Shown here one piece after another: positions 1 through 6,627 of a stretch of 6,898 bases of DNA. This DNA is from Dehalococcoidia bacterium (GTDB lineage: Bacteria > Chloroflexota > Dehalococcoidia > GIF9 > UBA5629). Location of the stretch: NCBI GenBank assembly GCA_016927965.1, contig JAFGLP010000112.1, forward strand, positions 1 to 6,898. Direction: 5' to 3'. The notes beneath the pieces are model-generated. The model saw only the letters and a program-made list of their open reading frames with translations, did no database searches and was not told where the DNA came from. The translations under genes and the position numbers were made by a program. Position 1 is the first letter of the stretch. Each line of letters opens with the position of its first letter.

Positions 1-23
1 AATCTATTAATGGTAATATATTA

Positions 24-2081
24 GTGAGATTTTACTCAATTATTATTGGAACATTTCTGCTCTTCAGTTGCGATAACATCGACCTGTTCCAGTACGCCTA
101 TGACAATTCACTGGGTCCGCGTTTCCTGAGCTTCAGCATCGACAATGTAGAAGGCACCATTGATATAAAAGGATGTACCATCACGGTATACCTGCCGGCA
201 ACGTCGAACCTTGCTTCCCTTGTCCCGGATTTTACCTTTTTCGGCGACCGTGTCGAATACATGGGATCACCCATAACAAGCGGGTCCACTGCAATAAACT
301 TCTCAAGTGGCGCGCCTGTAGCTATGACTGTTTATTTATCTGAAGAGTTAAGCCGCGAATTCCAGGTAACAGCGGCAATTCTTGTTGGACTGGATATATT
401 GCCAGACCCCGCAGTGGTCAGCATCACCAGAACGATGCAGTTCACGGCACTTGCCCAGTACAGTAACGGCACATCAATAGATGTGACTGGAACAACATCA
501 TGGTCATCATCTGATATATTGATAGCAATTATAACCCCGCAGGGAGTGGCTACCGGCGTGAGTATCGGCAGTGTCATCATTACCGGCGCCTATGGCACAT
601 TTTCAACCAATATAGCACTTAACGTAAATCCGCTATTAACAGGCATCGATATTACTCTTGGCGGGTCCCCTGTAACATCAGAAATCCTTGTTCTGGGTGA
701 AACACTAGCTTTCCAGGCAATAGCAAATTATATTGGCATAGCCTCTGTCGATGTTACTGCATCTGCTAACTGGACCATTGCCAGCGGTACATCTGTCACT
801 GTTTCTTCAGGTGCGGTAAATGCAATTTCCACAGGGACGTCAGTTGTCCAGGCTGAATACAGCGGTGTTACCGGTTCAGTTATAATAAACGCTGTTCCGC
901 GGACTACATATTATGTAGCAGAACCCGTAAACGGCGGGGATGACAGCGGTTTCGGTTCTTTGACTGATCCTCTGGCCACTATAAGCGAGGCTATGACAAG
1001 GGCCATTGCAGGTGATGAGATACGAGTTGCAAATGGTACATATACTGATCATGTTACGCTTAAAGATCGAGTCTCAATTCACGGATCCTGGGACATCATT
1101 AATGATGTTCAGGGTGCAGCATGGAATTCTACTTTAAATGGAGATACACTAAGTGCTGATGGAGCCGCTTTTGTAGCAACAACTGCAATTTCAAATAATA
1201 CAGTAATTGACGGTTTGATTATATTTGGTGGGCTTATTGCAAACACTGACTGTCATACTGTTTTTCTTCAAAATAATGCCAACCCGACATTTTCTTTCTG
1301 CTATATAAGAGGAGCAGGCGATGCAGCAGCTTCTTCTCATGGAATATATATTGACTCCTCCAGTCCAATAATTGTGAATTGTGGTCTTACCGGCAATGAC
1401 GGTACTAACGAATCCTGTGCCGTTACGCTTATAGATTCGAATGCCATAATAGAGCGCAGCAATATTGGAGGAGGATTGTGTCCATTAATATCAATTGGAA
1501 TTAGCGTAAATAATATTTCACTTCCTGTATCAAGTCCGGTAATTCGTAATAATGTAATTACCGGTGGTTTTGGTGATACAACAATTGCAATAAATCTTAT
1601 GGGGGCTGGGAATACAAAAATATACAATAACACTATAGATTGCGGTAAAAATGCGAGTACAGCAATTACCGGTATCCGAATTTCTGACCACACTCCTGAT
1701 ATAATAAATAATATATTGTTTAGCACTGGCAACCCTACTACATTAATTGGCATAAATGAAGTAACAGCAACAGGTTGTACACCTACTGCATTTCGATATA
1801 ACTGGGTTTATTTACCTAATCCAGCTATAGAATATGCCATTGAAGGCATTTCTTATACTATATATACTGCTCATGGTATAGTTTATCCATTCTCAAATAA
1901 CTATAACACGATAGACCCGGCGGTGGACTGGTATGCGACTTATCTTCCAACAAATTATGATAGTGCCCGAAGCGATGGAGCCGCTGACCTTGAAGCTGAA
2001 GGCATGGGCTTTAATGATGATTATGATGGTGGTGATCCACGGCCATCAGGAAACTGGGCAATAGGTGCAGTTGAATATTAA
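24..2081 (+). CDS. Surface lipoprotein with Ig-like stalk and right-handed beta-helix (paralog 1)
   Basis: The 685-residue product is predicted to be exported and lipid-anchored. A hydrophobic leader ends in LLFSC, with C16 as the lipid cysteine; Phe at -2 is a relaxed, spirochaete-like lipobox. Domains in order: a DUF5018-like beta domain (about 30-118); two Big_2-type Ig domains (about 120-205 and 207-292) with F-x-A near 140 and 230 and the hallmark YSNG...DVT...WSSSD in the first; a DUF1565-like segment from R293 (YYVAEP, then GDEIRVANGTY); a parallel beta-helix, with coils at about 412-575; and a C-terminal IGAVEY motif. The start is GTG with no visible Shine-Dalgarno. The frame is open to the left edge, so the true start may lie outside the window. 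The next gene is a paralog. GC content falls in the 3' half. The role is unproven; adhesion or polysaccharide interaction is inferred from the fold. No catalytic residues were identified. Confidence 0.85.
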   Translation: MRFYSIIIGTFLLFSCDNIDLFQYAYDNSLGPRFLSFSIDNVEGTIDIKGCTITVYLPATSNLASLVPDFTFFGDRVEYMGSPITSGSTAINFSSGAPVAMTVYLSEELSREFQVTAAILVGLDILPDPAVVSITRTMQFTALAQYSNGTSIDVTGTTSWSSSDILIAIITPQGVATGVSIGSVIITGAYGTFSTNIALNVNPLLTGIDITLGGSPVTSEILVLGETLAFQAIANYIGIASVDVTASANWTIASGTSVTVSSGAVNAISTGTSVVQAEYSGVTGSVIINAVPRTTYYVAEPVNGGDDSGFGSLTDPLATISEAMTRAIAGDEIRVANGTYTDHVTLKDRVSIHGSWDIINDVQGAAWNSTLNGDTLSADGAAFVATTAISNNTVIDGLIIFGGLIANTDCHTVFLQNNANPTFSFCYIRGAGDAAASSHGIYIDSSSPIIVNCGLTGNDGTNESCAVTLIDSNAIIERSNIGGGLCPLISIGISVNNISLPVSSPVIRNNVITGGFGDTTIAINLMGAGNTKIYNNTIDCGKNASTAITGIRISDHTPDIINNILFSTGNPTTLIGINEVTATGCTPTAFRYNWVYLPNPAIEYAIEGISYTIYTAHGIVYPFSNNYNTIDPAVDWYATYLPTNYDSARSDGAADLEAEGMGFNDDYDGGDPRPSGNWAIGAVEY
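69..902 (+). repeat. Tandem gene duplication, copy A (lipid Cys to helix entry)
   Basis: This 834-base segment of the first lipoprotein gene (codons C16 to R293) aligns without net length change to 2224-3057 of the second gene. Identical stretches include CDNIDLFQ, AYDNSLGPRFL, FTALAQYSNG, TSWSSSD, FQAIANYIG and TISEAM just beyond the end. By eye about two thirds of the residues match, and the DNA is also clearly similar near the lipid cysteine. Confidence 0.9.
1257..1748 (+). repeat. Beta-helix coil repeats in paralog 1
   Basis: Residues 412-575 form six degenerate coils of 26-29 residues, for example those starting TVFL, GIYI, AVTL, GISV and GIRI. They carry SPxI and NNxI positions, and the fifth contains IYNNTIDCG. 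The unit is degenerate at the DNA level. Confidence 0.7.
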
Positions 2082-2094
2082 TTATTATTTTTAT

Positions 2095-2123
2095 TTGACA
2101 ATTTAGAACATATTTTCTAAAAA
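2095..2123 (+). promoter_or_regulatory. Candidate sigma70-type promoter for the second lipoprotein gene
   Basis: A perfect TTGACA (2095-2100) is followed, after 17 bases, by TAAAAA (2118-2123, 4 of 6 to TATAAT). It lies in the only gap between the two lipoprotein genes, about 28 bases before the ATG. The -10 box is weak and the region is AT-rich. Confidence 0.45.
2102..2121. repeat. Perfect 7-bp inverted repeat inside the candidate promoter
   Basis: TTTAGAA (2102-2108) and TTCTAAA (2115-2121) are exact inverted copies around a 6-base centre. The dyad fills the spacer between the -35 and -10 boxes, where an operator would sit. With almost no GC pairs and no following T-run, it is not a convincing terminator. 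Confidence 0.4.
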
Positions 2124-2151
2124 TTACATTATCGCATTCAGGCCATATTTC

Positions 2152-4236
2152 ATGTCCAATTTAAAAGTTTATTCTCCCCGATTCCTCCTTTTATTAATCA
2201 TTTTTATAAACATTTTTTTCAGCTGCGATAACATCGACCTTTTTCAATTCGCCTATGACAATTCACTGGGGCCTCGCTTTTTAACTTTCAGAATAGATAA
2301 TGCTGAAGGCCATATTGATGTTAAAAATGCTACGGTAACGGTCTATCTTCCAGAAACGTCTAATCTTTCCGCACTGGTTCCCGAATTTACAATATTCGGT
2401 CACCATGTGGAATACGATGGTATGGTTTATGAAAGTGGGACAACATCGATAAACTTCTCTGGAACTGAACCTGTTACCCTGGTGGTTTCTTTAAAAAGCG
2501 GATACAGCCGTGATTTTTCTATAACTGCTGCAATACTTACAGGATTGGCAATATCGCCTGACCCGGCAGCTGTTGCTGTATCACTATCAATTCAGTTTAC
2601 TGCCCTGGCCCAATACAGTAATGGAGTATCAATTGATGTTACCGGAGAAACATCATGGTCATCATCCGATACATTAATTGCTATCATAACCCCGCTGGGT
2701 GCGGCTATTGGCGTAAGCGCAGGGGCTGTCACCATTACCGGTGTCTATGGCACTTTTTCAACCGATAGAACACTTGAGGTAAATCCGCTGCTGACAGATA
2801 TCGATATTACCCTTGACGGGATCTCTACTACATCAGAAGACCTTGAATTGGGTGAAACGCTCACTTTTCAGGCAATTGCCAATTATATTGGGGCAGCATC
2901 TGCGGATGTTACTACCTCAGCTGACTGGACATCCACACCATCCGATATTGTATCAGTTACTGGAGGTGTCGTTCATGCACTTGCAGCCGGTACAGCTACT
3001 GTCACCGCAACATATGAAAATGTTCCCGGTACTGTTACTATCAATGCAGTTTCCAGAACTATTTATTATGTAACAATAACAGGAAACGCCGGCGCTTTCG
3101 GATCACTTGCTGATCCGCTGTCAACTATAAGTGAGGCCATGAGCATGGCAACTGAAGGGGACCAGATCCTTGTGGGCGCAGGAAATTACACTGACAGTAT
3201 TACTATTAAAAACGAAGTTAATGTTAAAGGCAGTTATGATAGTTTATTTACTGGACAGGATTTATCTGTGAATCCCAGTACAATAACTGCTTCAATTGGA
3301 GACAGGGGGGCCTTTTACGGAAACAGTACAATCTCAAATTCAACAATAATTGACTACTTTATAATTCAGGGAGTGGATATGGCCTCTGGCTATAATACAC
3401 ATGCAATTTATTTGGGAAATTATGCGAGCCCTACAATCAGTAATTGTTATATTTACGGAGCTGGTGGCTCTGCAACATCTTCATATGGTATATATATTAG
3501 CAATGCAAGTCCACACATTACACAAAATTATAATATTACTGGAGGTTCCACAACAGGTGGAAAATCATGCGCTATATATGTATCAGCAGGCAGCCCGGTA
3601 ATCGAAAGCAACTATTATATCTATGGAGGAACTGGTTCAACTTATAGTTTCGGACTACTCTGTTTAGATACAACAAACATTGAAATAATCAATAATATTA
3701 TCAGTGGAGGTTCATCTTCAGGGAGCACCTGCTATGCCATAAGCCTCCGGGGGACCAGTTCATCAAGAATTTACAATAATACTATAGATGCTGGCATGAA
3801 TAATGCAACTTATCATTATGGGATCCATTCAACAGCTAGTGGCACAACAGACATTGTCAATAATATATTTTTTCATAGTACCAGCTGCCCATCCTTCCAT
3901 GCTATATACGAAGCTACTGATTATGCTGACCCGACCAGGGTCGCTAATAACCATTTTTATACTCCCGATACAGTTTATGATTATGCGTATTATAATGAAG
4001 CAACGACATCACTTGCAGCAGGAATAGACATAGATACACTCACTGATATGACAATTGGTTCAAATACAGATGGTGATCCGGGATTTGTTGATATTTTATC
4101 AGGTAATTATCAATTAGATGGAACCAATGCTGATGTGACAGAGGGGGGCATGATACTGGATTTTATATATGATTTAGTGAGCACGAATAGAAATAATCTT
4201 GCAGGCTGGTCAAAAGGTGCCTATGAGTATGAATAA
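2152..4236 (+). CDS. Surface lipoprotein with Ig-like stalk and right-handed beta-helix (paralog 2)
   Basis: The 694-residue tandem paralog of the upstream gene is predicted to be surface- or periplasm-facing through lipidation at C25, after a long hydrophobic leader ending FFSC. Domains in order: DUF5018-like (about 39-127); two Big_2-type Ig domains (about 129-214 and 216-301); a DUF1565-like segment from R302 (IYYV, then GDQILVGAGNY); a beta-helix with six tandem 27-28-residue coils at 418-583; and a terminal GAYEYE. The ATG start is preceded only by a weak AGG (2140-2142), 9 bases upstream. The 70-base gap from the first gene contains a TTGACA box, so this copy probably has its own promoter. 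From the lipid cysteine to the helix entry it matches paralog 1 residue for residue in length. The function is unknown; a binding or adhesion role is inferred. The stop codon lies 4 bases from that of the convergent gene. Confidence 0.87.
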   Translation: MSNLKVYSPRFLLLLIIFINIFFSCDNIDLFQFAYDNSLGPRFLTFRIDNAEGHIDVKNATVTVYLPETSNLSALVPEFTIFGHHVEYDGMVYESGTTSINFSGTEPVTLVVSLKSGYSRDFSITAAILTGLAISPDPAAVAVSLSIQFTALAQYSNGVSIDVTGETSWSSSDTLIAIITPLGAAIGVSAGAVTITGVYGTFSTDRTLEVNPLLTDIDITLDGISTTSEDLELGETLTFQAIANYIGAASADVTTSADWTSTPSDIVSVTGGVVHALAAGTATVTATYENVPGTVTINAVSRTIYYVTITGNAGAFGSLADPLSTISEAMSMATEGDQILVGAGNYTDSITIKNEVNVKGSYDSLFTGQDLSVNPSTITASIGDRGAFYGNSTISNSTIIDYFIIQGVDMASGYNTHAIYLGNYASPTISNCYIYGAGGSATSSYGIYISNASPHITQNYNITGGSTTGGKSCAIYVSAGSPVIESNYYIYGGTGSTYSFGLLCLDTTNIEIINNIISGGSSSGSTCYAISLRGTSSSRIYNNTIDAGMNNATYHYGIHSTASGTTDIVNNIFFHSTSCPSFHAIYEATDYADPTRVANNHFYTPDTVYDYAYYNEATTSLAAGIDIDTLTDMTIGSNTDGDPGFVDILSGNYQLDGTNADVTEGGMILDFIYDLVSTNRNNLAGWSKGAYEYE
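2224..3057 (+). repeat. Tandem gene duplication, copy B (lipid Cys to helix entry)
   Basis: This is the partner of 69-902, also exactly 834 bases (codons C25 to R302). The signal peptides before it and the helix coils after it are much less alike than this shared lipidation and Ig-stalk block. Confidence 0.9.
3403..3900 (+). repeat. Six 27-28-residue beta-helix coils in paralog 2
   Basis: Residues 418-583 split into coils of 28, 28, 27, 28, 28 and 27 residues, starting AIYL, GIYI, AIYV, GLLC, AISL and GIHS. The rough pattern is [AG]-I-Y, then S-P-x-I-x-x-N, then I-x-G-G and a small, Ser/Thr-rich turn. A partial seventh coil begins AIYEATDY. Confidence 0.85.
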
Positions 4237-4240
4237 GTTT

Positions 4241-4975
4241 TTAACGTATCACCTTTAACCGCGAAAGCCTTCTTCTGGCAAATAGCAGTATTACCATCAA
4301 TAACAGAATAATAGTTATTACTACAGGGATTATAAGATTAACAGAGGTCTTCTTTTCATTGGTTTGAGTTCCTGTCAGTTCTGAGATTGAAGCTTCAGTT
4401 GGAGGGTCTTCTGCGCTAAAGCTTCCTTTTTCAGCAATGATGTCATTGTGAGTAATAACTCCCGGTGAATCAGCAGTTTGATGAATTTCTTCTTTTTTCT
4501 CTGTGCTATTTAATGTGGATTTTCTCTTGTTTTTTATTGCTGAAACTTTTTGATTACCTGCCGGCACTATAACGTGTTTTTTGCTATTAACATCATTGGC
4601 TTTATTCTTTTCATCCTTCTCTTTAGTCTGGAGCGCATGCACAATCTCCTGTTCAACAGGATCAAGCTTTTCATCCTTAATAAAACGCTCGACATCAGTA
4701 TCCTTGCCCTGCTCTTTCTGTTTCTTTGCCCAGTCAAGGTATCTCTTTTTATATTCTATGGAAAGCTTCAGGTAGTCTTTGTCGCTGTTGATCCATTTGT
4801 TGACATGCTGCTCTTTCCACTGTCTTTTTTTATATTCACGGCCCTGTTGTTTTTTGCTGTTGGAATATTTGTCTTCGGTTATGGTTATTTTTTCTTTTAG
4901 CTGTTTCTGTTCGTCAGCAAAAACTGGTATTAATAAAACCAGAGCTGTCACAATGGTTAGCATATATCGTTTCAT
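4241..4975 (-). CDS. Unrecognised Lys-rich membrane-anchored exported protein
   Basis: I do not recognise the family. The preferred start is the ATG at 4975 (244 residues), because it gives a standard signal peptide: KR, a hydrophobic run (residues 5-18) and a VFA site before D21. An in-frame ATG at 4993 would add six residues. Neither start has a clear Shine-Dalgarno sequence. Residues 21-125 are strongly charged and probably helical, with EYKKR occurring twice (47-51 and 74-78) and several Trp residues. The next part is a low-complexity linker rich in Lys, Glu, Thr and Ser. A single membrane helix (about 212-232) is followed by the basic tail ARRRLSRLKVIR. This predicts an N-out, C-in protein with a large extracytoplasmic domain. 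There is no cysteine, lipobox, LPXTG or PEP-CTERM motif. The gene is divergent from gltX and convergent with the lipoprotein gene. A structural or scaffold role is only a guess. Confidence 0.75.
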   Translation of the reverse strand: MKRYMLTIVTALVLLIPVFADEQKQLKEKITITEDKYSNSKKQQGREYKKRQWKEQHVNKWINSDKDYLKLSIEYKKRYLDWAKKQKEQGKDTDVERFIKDEKLDPVEQEIVHALQTKEKDEKNKANDVNSKKHVIVPAGNQKVSAIKNKRKSTLNSTEKKEEIHQTADSPGVITHNDIIAEKGSFSAEDPPTEASISELTGTQTNEKKTSVNLIIPVVITIILLLMVILLFARRRLSRLKVIR

Positions 4976-5033
4976 AATATTAAATGAAGGCATGAATTTT
5001 ATATCAATTCTGGAAAAGATTGCAAACCATTAA

Positions 5034-5063
5034 CTTTTAGGCAAGTTATTTTTTTCTTGTCAA
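5034..5063 (-). promoter_or_regulatory. Candidate promoter for the Lys-rich membrane protein gene
   Basis: On the minus strand a perfect TTGACA (5063-5058) is followed, after 18 bases, by TAAAAG (5039-5034). It resembles the promoter proposed for the second lipoprotein gene: both have CTAAAA followed by one base and TTA around the -10. This would give a leader of about 50 bases before the ATG at 4975. Confidence 0.4.
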
Positions 5064-5065
5064 AA

Positions 5066-5086
5066 TACTAAACTACCCGGTTAGTA
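5066..5086. promoter_or_regulatory. Imperfect dyad upstream of gltX
   Basis: TACTAAAC (5066-5073) and GGTTAGTA (5079-5086) pair with one mismatch around the centre TACCC. It lies just downstream of TTGTCA (5057-5062), a possible plus-strand -35 for gltX that overlaps the opposing TTGACA. No good -10 for gltX was found. It could be an operator or chance. Confidence 0.2.
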
Positions 5087-5128
5087 GCATATCAGACACT
5101 TATTTTATTTCTTTTTTAATACATTATT

Positions 5129-5132
5129 GAGG
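5129..5132 (+). promoter_or_regulatory. Ribosome binding site that fixes the gltX start
   Basis: GAGG lies 6 bases before the ATG at 5139. It overlaps the alternative TTG codon at 5127, which therefore would have no usable site, and this selects the ATG. Confidence 0.75.
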
Positions 5133-5138
5133 TCATAT

Positions 5139-6578
5139 ATGAAAGTCCGTTTCGCGCCCAGTCCCACCGGTTTTATCCATATTGGCAATGTCCGTACCGC
5201 AGTCATCAACTTTCTCATCGCCCAAAAGGAAGGAGCTCGCATGGTACTGCGTATCGAAGACACTGACCGTGAACGCAGTACCATCGAATCAGAAAAGTCT
5301 ATTATCGAAGACCTGAAGTGGCTGGGCGTAAGCTGGGACGAAGGCCCTGACGTGGGAGGCCCCTGCGGGCCTTACCGCCAGTCCGAACGTTTTGACATCT
5401 ACCGTGAATATACTGATAAGCTTCTGGCAAGCGGGGCCGCTTACCACTGCTACTGCACCCAGGAAGAACTTGATGCGCAGAGGAAACAGGCCGAAGCGAA
5501 TAAAACGGCCTTTGTCTATCCCGGGACCTGCCGCAACCTCACCGCGGAGCAAAAAAAGGCCAGGGAGGGTCAGAGCATCAAACCCACTGTGCGTTTCCGT
5601 GTGCCAGATGGAGAAACGGTCGTAGTTAAAGACCTTATAAAAGGTGATGTCACCTTTAGCAGTGAGAACATCGGCGGCGACTTTATCCTGGTGCGTTCTG
5701 ACGGCACGCCTGTTTACAACTATATTGTATCAATAGACGACGCACTCATGGGTGTCACGCACGTGATACGCGGAGAAGACCACCTCTCAAACACGCCCAA
5801 ACAGATACTGGTGGCCCGCGCCATGGGCCTCAAAGAACCGCTTTACGCGCACCTTGCCCTGGTGCTTGGCCCGGACCGAGCGAAGCTTTCTAAACGCCAT
5901 GGCATGACCTCTCTGAACATGTACCGCGAAGAAGGCTATCTGCCCGATGCGATGCTGAACTACCTGGCCATGCTGGGATGGTCTGCCAGGGATGATGAAG
6001 AAATACTTACTATTGAAGAAATAATCAGCCAGATCGACCTCCAGAACCTCTCAAAAAGCGCGGCCGTGTTTGACTTTCAGAAGCTCAAATGGCTTAACGG
6101 CAAATACCTGCGCGACCTGCCCCTGGCTGAGGCAACAGACCTGTTTGTTCCCTTTATCGAAAAGGCTGGATACGATACGTCACGTCTCGACCGGGCCTAT
6201 CTTGAACAGCTGGTTTCGGTATTGCAGGTCAAGTGTGATATACTAAAAGACATACAGGCTCTGACCCCTATCTTTTTAGATGAGATACCTGAACCTGATG
6301 AGTCAGCTATTGAGACACTTTCATCTGAAGATGGCCGAAATGTCATTAAGGCTGCACATGAGCTTTTTGAAGCGGCACTCACCCCTGACAACTTTATCGA
6401 ACTTCTGGTGAACAGTATAAAAGATGCCACGGGCCAGAAGGGCAAAAAGCTCTTTATGCCCATACGCGCCATGCTGACCGGGCGCACGGCCGGCCCGGAG
6501 ATGGACCAGGCAAAGCCGCTGATCGGCTATGAACGGTGCAAAAAGCGGGTGCGGTACTGTTATGAGAGGTTTTGCTGA
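5139..6578 (+). CDS. gltX: Glutamyl-tRNA synthetase
   Basis: This cytoplasmic class I aminoacyl-tRNA synthetase charges tRNA-Glu with glutamate using ATP. The 479-residue length is normal for the family (about 460-500). The Rossmann fold opens with RFAPSPTG and the HIGH-equivalent HIGN at 14-17, followed by RIEDTDRER. The KMSKS-equivalent KLSKR is at 249-253. A zinc-type insertion is visible: C104-x-C106, then Y127-x3-C131. IRGEDHLSNTPKQ and WLNGKYLR are further family blocks, and the C-terminal third is the helical anticodon-binding region, ending in TGRTAGPE and an intact tail. The ATG at 5139 is preferred over the in-frame TTG at 5127 because GAGG sits 6 bases upstream and the family begins MKVRFAPSPTG. 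Whether the enzyme is discriminating or also charges tRNA-Gln cannot be told without alignment and a check for gatCAB and glnS. The gene is GC-richer than its neighbours and appears monocistronic. Confidence 0.97.
   Translation: MKVRFAPSPTGFIHIGNVRTAVINFLIAQKEGARMVLRIEDTDRERSTIESEKSIIEDLKWLGVSWDEGPDVGGPCGPYRQSERFDIYREYTDKLLASGAAYHCYCTQEELDAQRKQAEANKTAFVYPGTCRNLTAEQKKAREGQSIKPTVRFRVPDGETVVVKDLIKGDVTFSSENIGGDFILVRSDGTPVYNYIVSIDDALMGVTHVIRGEDHLSNTPKQILVARAMGLKEPLYAHLALVLGPDRAKLSKRHGMTSLNMYREEGYLPDAMLNYLAMLGWSARDDEEILTIEEIISQIDLQNLSKSAAVFDFQKLKWLNGKYLRDLPLAEATDLFVPFIEKAGYDTSRLDRAYLEQLVSVLQVKCDILKDIQALTPIFLDEIPEPDESAIETLSSEDGRNVIKAAHELFEAALTPDNFIELLVNSIKDATGQKGKKLFMPIRAMLTGRTAGPEMDQAKPLIGYERCKKRVRYCYERFC
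6256..6267 (+). repeat. 12-bp direct repeat, copy inside gltX
   Basis: AGGCTCTGACCC occurs here within gltX, coding part of the residues QALTP. It matches exactly the sequence at 6604-6615 next to the transposase fragment. Confidence 0.5.
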
Positions 6579-6603
6579 CGTTGCAGGGATTAAATTTAGT
6601 TAA

Positions 6604-6615
6604 AGGCTCTGACCC
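6604..6615 (+). repeat. 12-bp direct repeat, copy at the transposase boundary; possible element end
   Basis: AGGCTCTGACCC lies 12 bases beyond the transposase stop, between the two convergent stop codons. Read on the minus strand it is GGGTCAGAGCCT, resembling short GGGTCAGA-type sequences that I recall beside RAYT-like genes. That comparison is from memory. No clear hairpin is visible. Confidence 0.3.
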
Positions 6616-6627
6616 TGACTGCTCCTG

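Noticed and set aside
1337..1753. 138-residue minus-strand frame inside the first lipoprotein gene
   Set aside because: It is antisense to well-supported beta-helix coils, is a hydrophobic Ile/Val-rich shadow of Asn/Ile repeats, and has no recognisable domain.
2082..2125. Terminator after the first lipoprotein gene
   Set aside because: The 7-bp dyad is nearly all A/T pairs and is followed by A-rich rather than T-rich sequence; it fits a promoter dyad better.
3403..3900. Possible CRISPR-like or satellite DNA array
   Set aside because: The periodicity exists only at protein level (84-base units with degenerate DNA), as expected for beta-helix coils.
4550..5033. Plus-strand frames (4550-4900, 4581-4775, 4779-5033) opposite the Lys-rich gene
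   Set aside because: Their Phe/Leu/Ser-rich composition is what antisense Lys/Glu codons produce. The minus-strand gene has a coherent signal peptide and anchor.
5127..5138. Upstream TTG start for gltX
   Set aside because: It overlaps the GAGG ribosome binding site and adds four residues before the conserved family N-terminus.
5289..5625. Short frames on both strands within gltX
   Set aside because: They overlap conserved synthetase sequence and lack ribosome binding sites or domain features.
6579..6627. Intrinsic terminator between gltX and the transposase fragment
   Set aside because: No stem followed by a T-run is present on either strand; the only regularity is the short direct TGACCCTGAC repetition.
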